From positions 1 through 64,000 of the forward strand of contig JBFWOJ010000018.1 of assembly GCA_050250575.1 (NCBI GenBank): a stretch of 64,000 bases of DNA, in the 5' to 3' direction. Under the pieces are notes generated by a model. That model saw only the letters and a program-made list of their open reading frames with translations. It was not told where the DNA came from and did not search any database. Below, piece by piece: positions 61,416 to 64,000 of the stretch. Made by a program: the position numbers and the translations under genes. Position 1 is the first letter of the stretch, and every line of letters begins with the position of its first letter. This stretch comes from SHVO01 sp050250575 (GTDB taxonomy: Bacteria; Pseudomonadota; Alphaproteobacteria; Rhodospirillales; Rhodospirillaceae).

Positions 61416-62057
61416 CTATCTCGATAGGCTGTCTGAAGGCGGGCCCGCTTCGGTGTCTTCGAAAGCGAGTTCTCCGATGAACAGGCGCATGGTGAAACCA
61501 ATTCGTAATCACCGCCACGCCTTAAACTTGGCGCAAGGTTGCGTCAGCCGGAAGCGTTCCTATTTGAAGCAGCCGCGCCAGCGTGATGGCGAGCATGACT
61601 GCCGCCTGTTTTCCTATGAACAACCCGGCGGCAACTCCCTGCGTAACAGGAGCCATGATCGTGCTCATGGAGAGACCGGCTATCGGCACGCCTGCGTTTA
61701 CAAAGGCAAAGCAATATCGGTCGCCGTCGGGGTCGCCCAGCGGCGAGGTTACCGCCGGCTTGCAGATTCAAAATCACATAGATGGCGGCCGGGCCGGCCA
61801 TGCCTCCGAGCACGGCGAAAATCGGTAACGCGGCCTGCCGGATACTGCTGAGTTCGCCCTCCAAGATTTCAGTGAATGACCGTTTTCGGAAGCACGAACT
61901 TGCCGACGGAGATGGCGATTGGTCCCGACAGAAGTCCGGAATAGGCCACTCCTAGCGGCGAATTCGCCAGAAGTAGTGCTGCTGCGGCGGCGCCGATCAG
62001 GACAAAGCCGGCCGCTGATTCGCGTTGAAGGAAGTCGCCGATGTCGGAGTTAGCCAA
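61416..62057 (-). pseudogene. nhaA: Na+/H+ antiporter NhaA, multiply deleted
   Basis: The minus strand encodes in order three NhaA segments: FLQRESAAGFVLIGAAAAAL with GKFVLPKTVIH (frame closes at 61869), EILEGELSSIRQAALPIFAV with GGMAGPAAIYVILNL, and FAFVNAGVPIAG with PVTQGVAAGLFIGKQAAV and MRLFIGELAFEDTEAG. Between them about 20-25 residues, and then most of the middle, are missing, with frameshifts at each junction. Full NhaA needs about 390 residues; 642 bp remain. No transport function is possible. The start overlaps the end of the marR gene by eight bases. Confidence 0.85.
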
Positions 62058-62583
62058 GAGACCTCTTCGAATCTTTGTCTTCCTGCAACAACGACGCTGA
62101 AGGGTTTTCTACTGTTCTGTCGACGGCGCCGATATCAAGTACCGGCGATGCGTCCAGGAAAGCCGCATTCATCAGATGCGCCACGCGCTCCAGTGCCGAA
62201 AGAATATACGTCTGCTCCCAATCGGCAAGCCGGCTGAAGTTTTCTAGAAAAACCGCTTGAAGCAGTTTTGGTGCTTGGTCCAAAACGTCTTTACCTTGAG
62301 GCGAAAGCCTCACGAACACTTGACGACGGTCCAACTTGCCCTTTTGGCGTTTCACCAAGTGACGCTCTTCGAGGCGGTCGACGATGACCGTGACGGTCGC
62401 TTGGCTCAGGTTCACCTGTTTGGCGATCTCGCCGATGGAAAGCTCCCGATCGGGCTCGAGGAGCTGCAAGACCAGCAGTTGAGACGTGGTGAGCTCCGTC
62501 TCTCTGGCGAGATGCTTGGCGCTGAAGTCCGTCGCGCGAATTATTCGCCGCAGGGCGACCAACACTGCGTTTGCCGGCTCCAT
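62050..62583 (-). CDS. MarR family transcriptional regulator
   Basis: A 177-residue winged-helix regulator. The N-terminal helices have TELTTSQLLVLQLLE, then EIAKQVNLSQATVTVIVDRL as recognition helix and RQKGKLDRRQVFVRLSPQG as wing. It sits directly upstream of the nhaA remnant, which it may once have controlled. The ORF is intact. An AT-rich palindrome upstream is a candidate operator. Confidence 0.92.
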   Translation of the reverse strand: MEPANAVLVALRRIIRATDFSAKHLARETELTTSQLLVLQLLEPDRELSIGEIAKQVNLSQATVTVIVDRLEERHLVKRQKGKLDRRQVFVRLSPQGKDVLDQAPKLLQAVFLENFSRLADWEQTYILSALERVAHLMNAAFLDASPVLDIGAVDRTVENPSASLLQEDKDSKRSLG

Positions 62584-62940
62584 GATTCTTTCTCCAGGCT
62601 CGCAAGCAACGCTATGGACAAGCTCAACTTAATTCAACGAGCGATCCTAAATACTTAGGGAAATTAAGAAATAAATCGCGGCTGGCAGATAGATCTTTGA
62701 AAATTCAAAGCGTTTTCGTTGACTCCAGCGTAGTGCTCCGATAATTTCCTTTTATCGTCAATGTATTTTTCTCGTTGGCCTGCCCGCGGTCGTCCTGTCT
62801 GACGCCGCTCCTCCTTCGCGCTCACCACTCGTGACCGCCGCCTCGAGAAGCTTCTATCCGCTCACCTCTTGCTGCTGAGCGGCTTATCGAGCGCCCGGTT
62901 GTCGGGCCCCAAAATTGGGAAGCGTAAGGAGGTGCACAAA
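62584..62940. other. Divergent regulatory region between marR and the coiled-coil/MscS unit
   Basis: About 360 bases, clearly AT-richer than the surroundings near marR. GAGG before 62941 is the site of the next gene. The MarR operator candidate is inside this stretch. No gene is supported. Confidence 0.5.
62628..62668. promoter_or_regulatory. Candidate MarR operator
   Basis: Two nested inverted repeats: CCTAA-ATAC-TTAGG at 62646-62659, and CTTAATT at 62628-62634 with AATTAAG at 62662-62668. They lie 45-85 bases upstream of the marR start, where autoregulation by MarR family proteins is usual. Confidence 0.55.
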
Positions 62941-63243
62941 GTGCCCAAGCTCATAGGCATTTCCGCGGTTGTCGGATTCTTTCTCAGCCTTGCCTTTCTC
63001 ACTGCAGTGTCCTTTTACGCCATCACGCTGCGCGCGGCTCTCATTAACTGCCGGCAGACGCAAACAACGCTCAGCAATCAAGTTGTTCGGTGCGAAAACC
63101 GGATACATGCGGTTAGTGCGCATGCCGAGCAACTCACCGTGCAGATCGCGCGGGAGAAGAGCAATGCTCGCGCTCTTGAATCAAGACTGGAAGCCGCCGG
63201 TGCGTTGCGACGCTGCGCGTCGCTGGGGCTCGGGCAGTCATGA
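62941..63243 (+). CDS. Small membrane-anchored coiled-coil protein, coupled to MscS
   Basis: A 100-residue protein from GTG 62941 after AAGGAGG. The membrane helix is VVGFFLSLAFLTAVSFYAI; the rest is helical with RCENRIHAVSAHAEQLTVQ. Its stop overlaps the ATG of the MscS-type gene by four bases (ATGA), so it is co-translated with that channel and may modulate it. No family is recognised. Confidence 0.7.
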   Translation: MPKLIGISAVVGFFLSLAFLTAVSFYAITLRAALINCRQTQTTLSNQVVRCENRIHAVSAHAEQLTVQIAREKSNARALESRLEAAGALRRCASLGLGQS

Positions 63244-64000
63244 ACGAGGTAATCCGCGTCGTGGAATTGATTCCTGACTGGGCCGCCGGTGTCGGAATCT
63301 TCATTCTCGCCGTTGCAACCGCCGCTCTCGTCTACCTGACAATCGCCAGGGTGATCGCGTTAGCGACCAAACGGCGCGCCACATATCTACATTCCGTCTT
63401 TCATCGCGTGCGGCGGATCGTAGGTCTTGGTCTCATTCTGATAGCGATCAATCTCGCGGTCCAATTACCTTATTTTCCGGAGCGCGTCAGCGCATTGACG
63501 TCCAAGTTCCTCAGCGTCGCCGTTATTCTGCTTATCGGGTGGGCGGCAACGATCGCGGTGGACGTGGCCAGCAACCTCTATCTGCGTCAATACAAGAACG
63601 AAACAGCTGACAGCATCCTAGCGCGAAAGCACTTCACGCAAATTCGCGTGCTTCGGCGCACTATCGACGTTCTCATCGGAATAGTGACGATCGCCGCCGC
63701 CTTGATGGCGTTCGAGCCGGTGAGACAGTTCGGCGTAAGCTTGTTCGCATCCGCGGGCGCTGCTGGGCTTGTCGTTGGACTAGCGGCACGCCCGGTCCTC
63801 TCTAATCTTATAGCCGGAATCCAGCTCGCAATTACCCAGCCTATCCGCCTAAACGATGCCGTGATCGTGGAAGGTGAATGGGGAACTATCGAGGAGATCA
63901 CAAGCACCTATGTTGTGATCAAAGTCTGGGATTTGCGCAGGTTGATCGTGCCCTTATCCTATTTCATGGAAAAGCCTTTCCAGAATTGGACCCGAGAATC
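63240..64000 (+). CDS. MscS family mechanosensitive channel, 3' end outside window
   Basis: The frame opens with ATG 63240 and is open to the window end; about 253 residues are present. Three hydrophobic N-terminal helices are followed by the MscS pore-lining helix and beta domain: FGVSLFASAGAAGLVVGLAA then NLIAGIQLAITQPIRLND and IVEGEWGTIEEITSTYVVIK. Typical MscS releases solutes on hypo-osmotic shock. The gene overlaps the small coiled-coil gene by four bases. Confidence 0.93.
   Translation, partial: MNEVIRVVELIPDWAAGVGIFILAVATAALVYLTIARVIALATKRRATYLHSVFHRVRRIVGLGLILIAINLAVQLPYFPERVSALTSKFLSVAVILLIGWAATIAVDVASNLYLRQYKNETADSILARKHFTQIRVLRRTIDVLIGIVTIAAALMAFEPVRQFGVSLFASAGAAGLVVGLAARPVLSNLIAGIQLAITQPIRLNDAVIVEGEWGTIEEITSTYVVIKVWDLRRLIVPLSYFMEKPFQNWTRE

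Noticed and set aside
1..64000. CRISPR arrays and rRNA genes
   Set aside because: No regularly spaced identical repeats and no rRNA-like sequence were seen on reading both strands.

Overview
The window looks like chromosomal DNA of a GC-rich alphaproteobacterium. The order of the housekeeping genes (rluB, tadA, purD, xseA, a DUF374 acyltransferase overlapping lpxK, ubiD, ubiA, an RNase E/G gene coupled to yacG and followed by tRNA-Phe) and the alphaproteobacterial pairing of a type III ornithine-decarboxylase-like gene with a deoxyhypusine-synthase-like gene support this. Family-level placement is not possible from the sequence alone.

Positions 1-41,400 are ordinary core chromosome in short operons: rRNA and tRNA modification (rluB, tadA, rsmE), purine synthesis (purD), DNA repair (xseA), envelope enzymes (two tandem M23 peptidases, lpxK and its acyltransferase, a phosphoesterase/glycosyltransferase pair, a lipid kinase), ubiquinone synthesis (ubiA, ubiD), glutathione synthesis, a chorismate mutase, a phosphofructokinase, a polyamine locus with a possible leader ORF, a class C beta-lactamase-like hydrolase, a PadR/DUF1700/DUF2807 regulatory-membrane module, and a HAD/GT2/RNase G cluster.

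Positions 41,385-58,734 are an integrated island. It starts at the 3' end of an intact tRNA-Phe(GAA) gene, carries a tyrosine integrase directly downstream, and ends with an exact 17-bp copy of the tRNA 3' end. The cargo is essentially one operon of four genes, all on the plus strand: a 2,496-aa protein with a twin-arginine-type N-terminus and about 900 residues of helical/coiled-coil sequence, a 1,647-aa protein of no recognisable family, an L,D-transpeptidase-like protein with an SAGC active-site motif, and a subtilisin-like protease without a signal peptide. I recognise no described system with this composition; it is the main candidate for something new. Repeated GTTGGTA sites near both att ends look like integrase or regulator binding sites.

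Positions 58,735-62,583 are a decay zone next to the island: the tail of an IS481-type transposase, a frameshifted otsB remnant, a MarR regulator and a multiply deleted nhaA. Several small proteins with one membrane helix and a coiled coil lie among them. The last of these overlaps the start of an MscS-type channel gene that runs off the window. No CRISPR array, rRNA gene or phage structural gene was seen.
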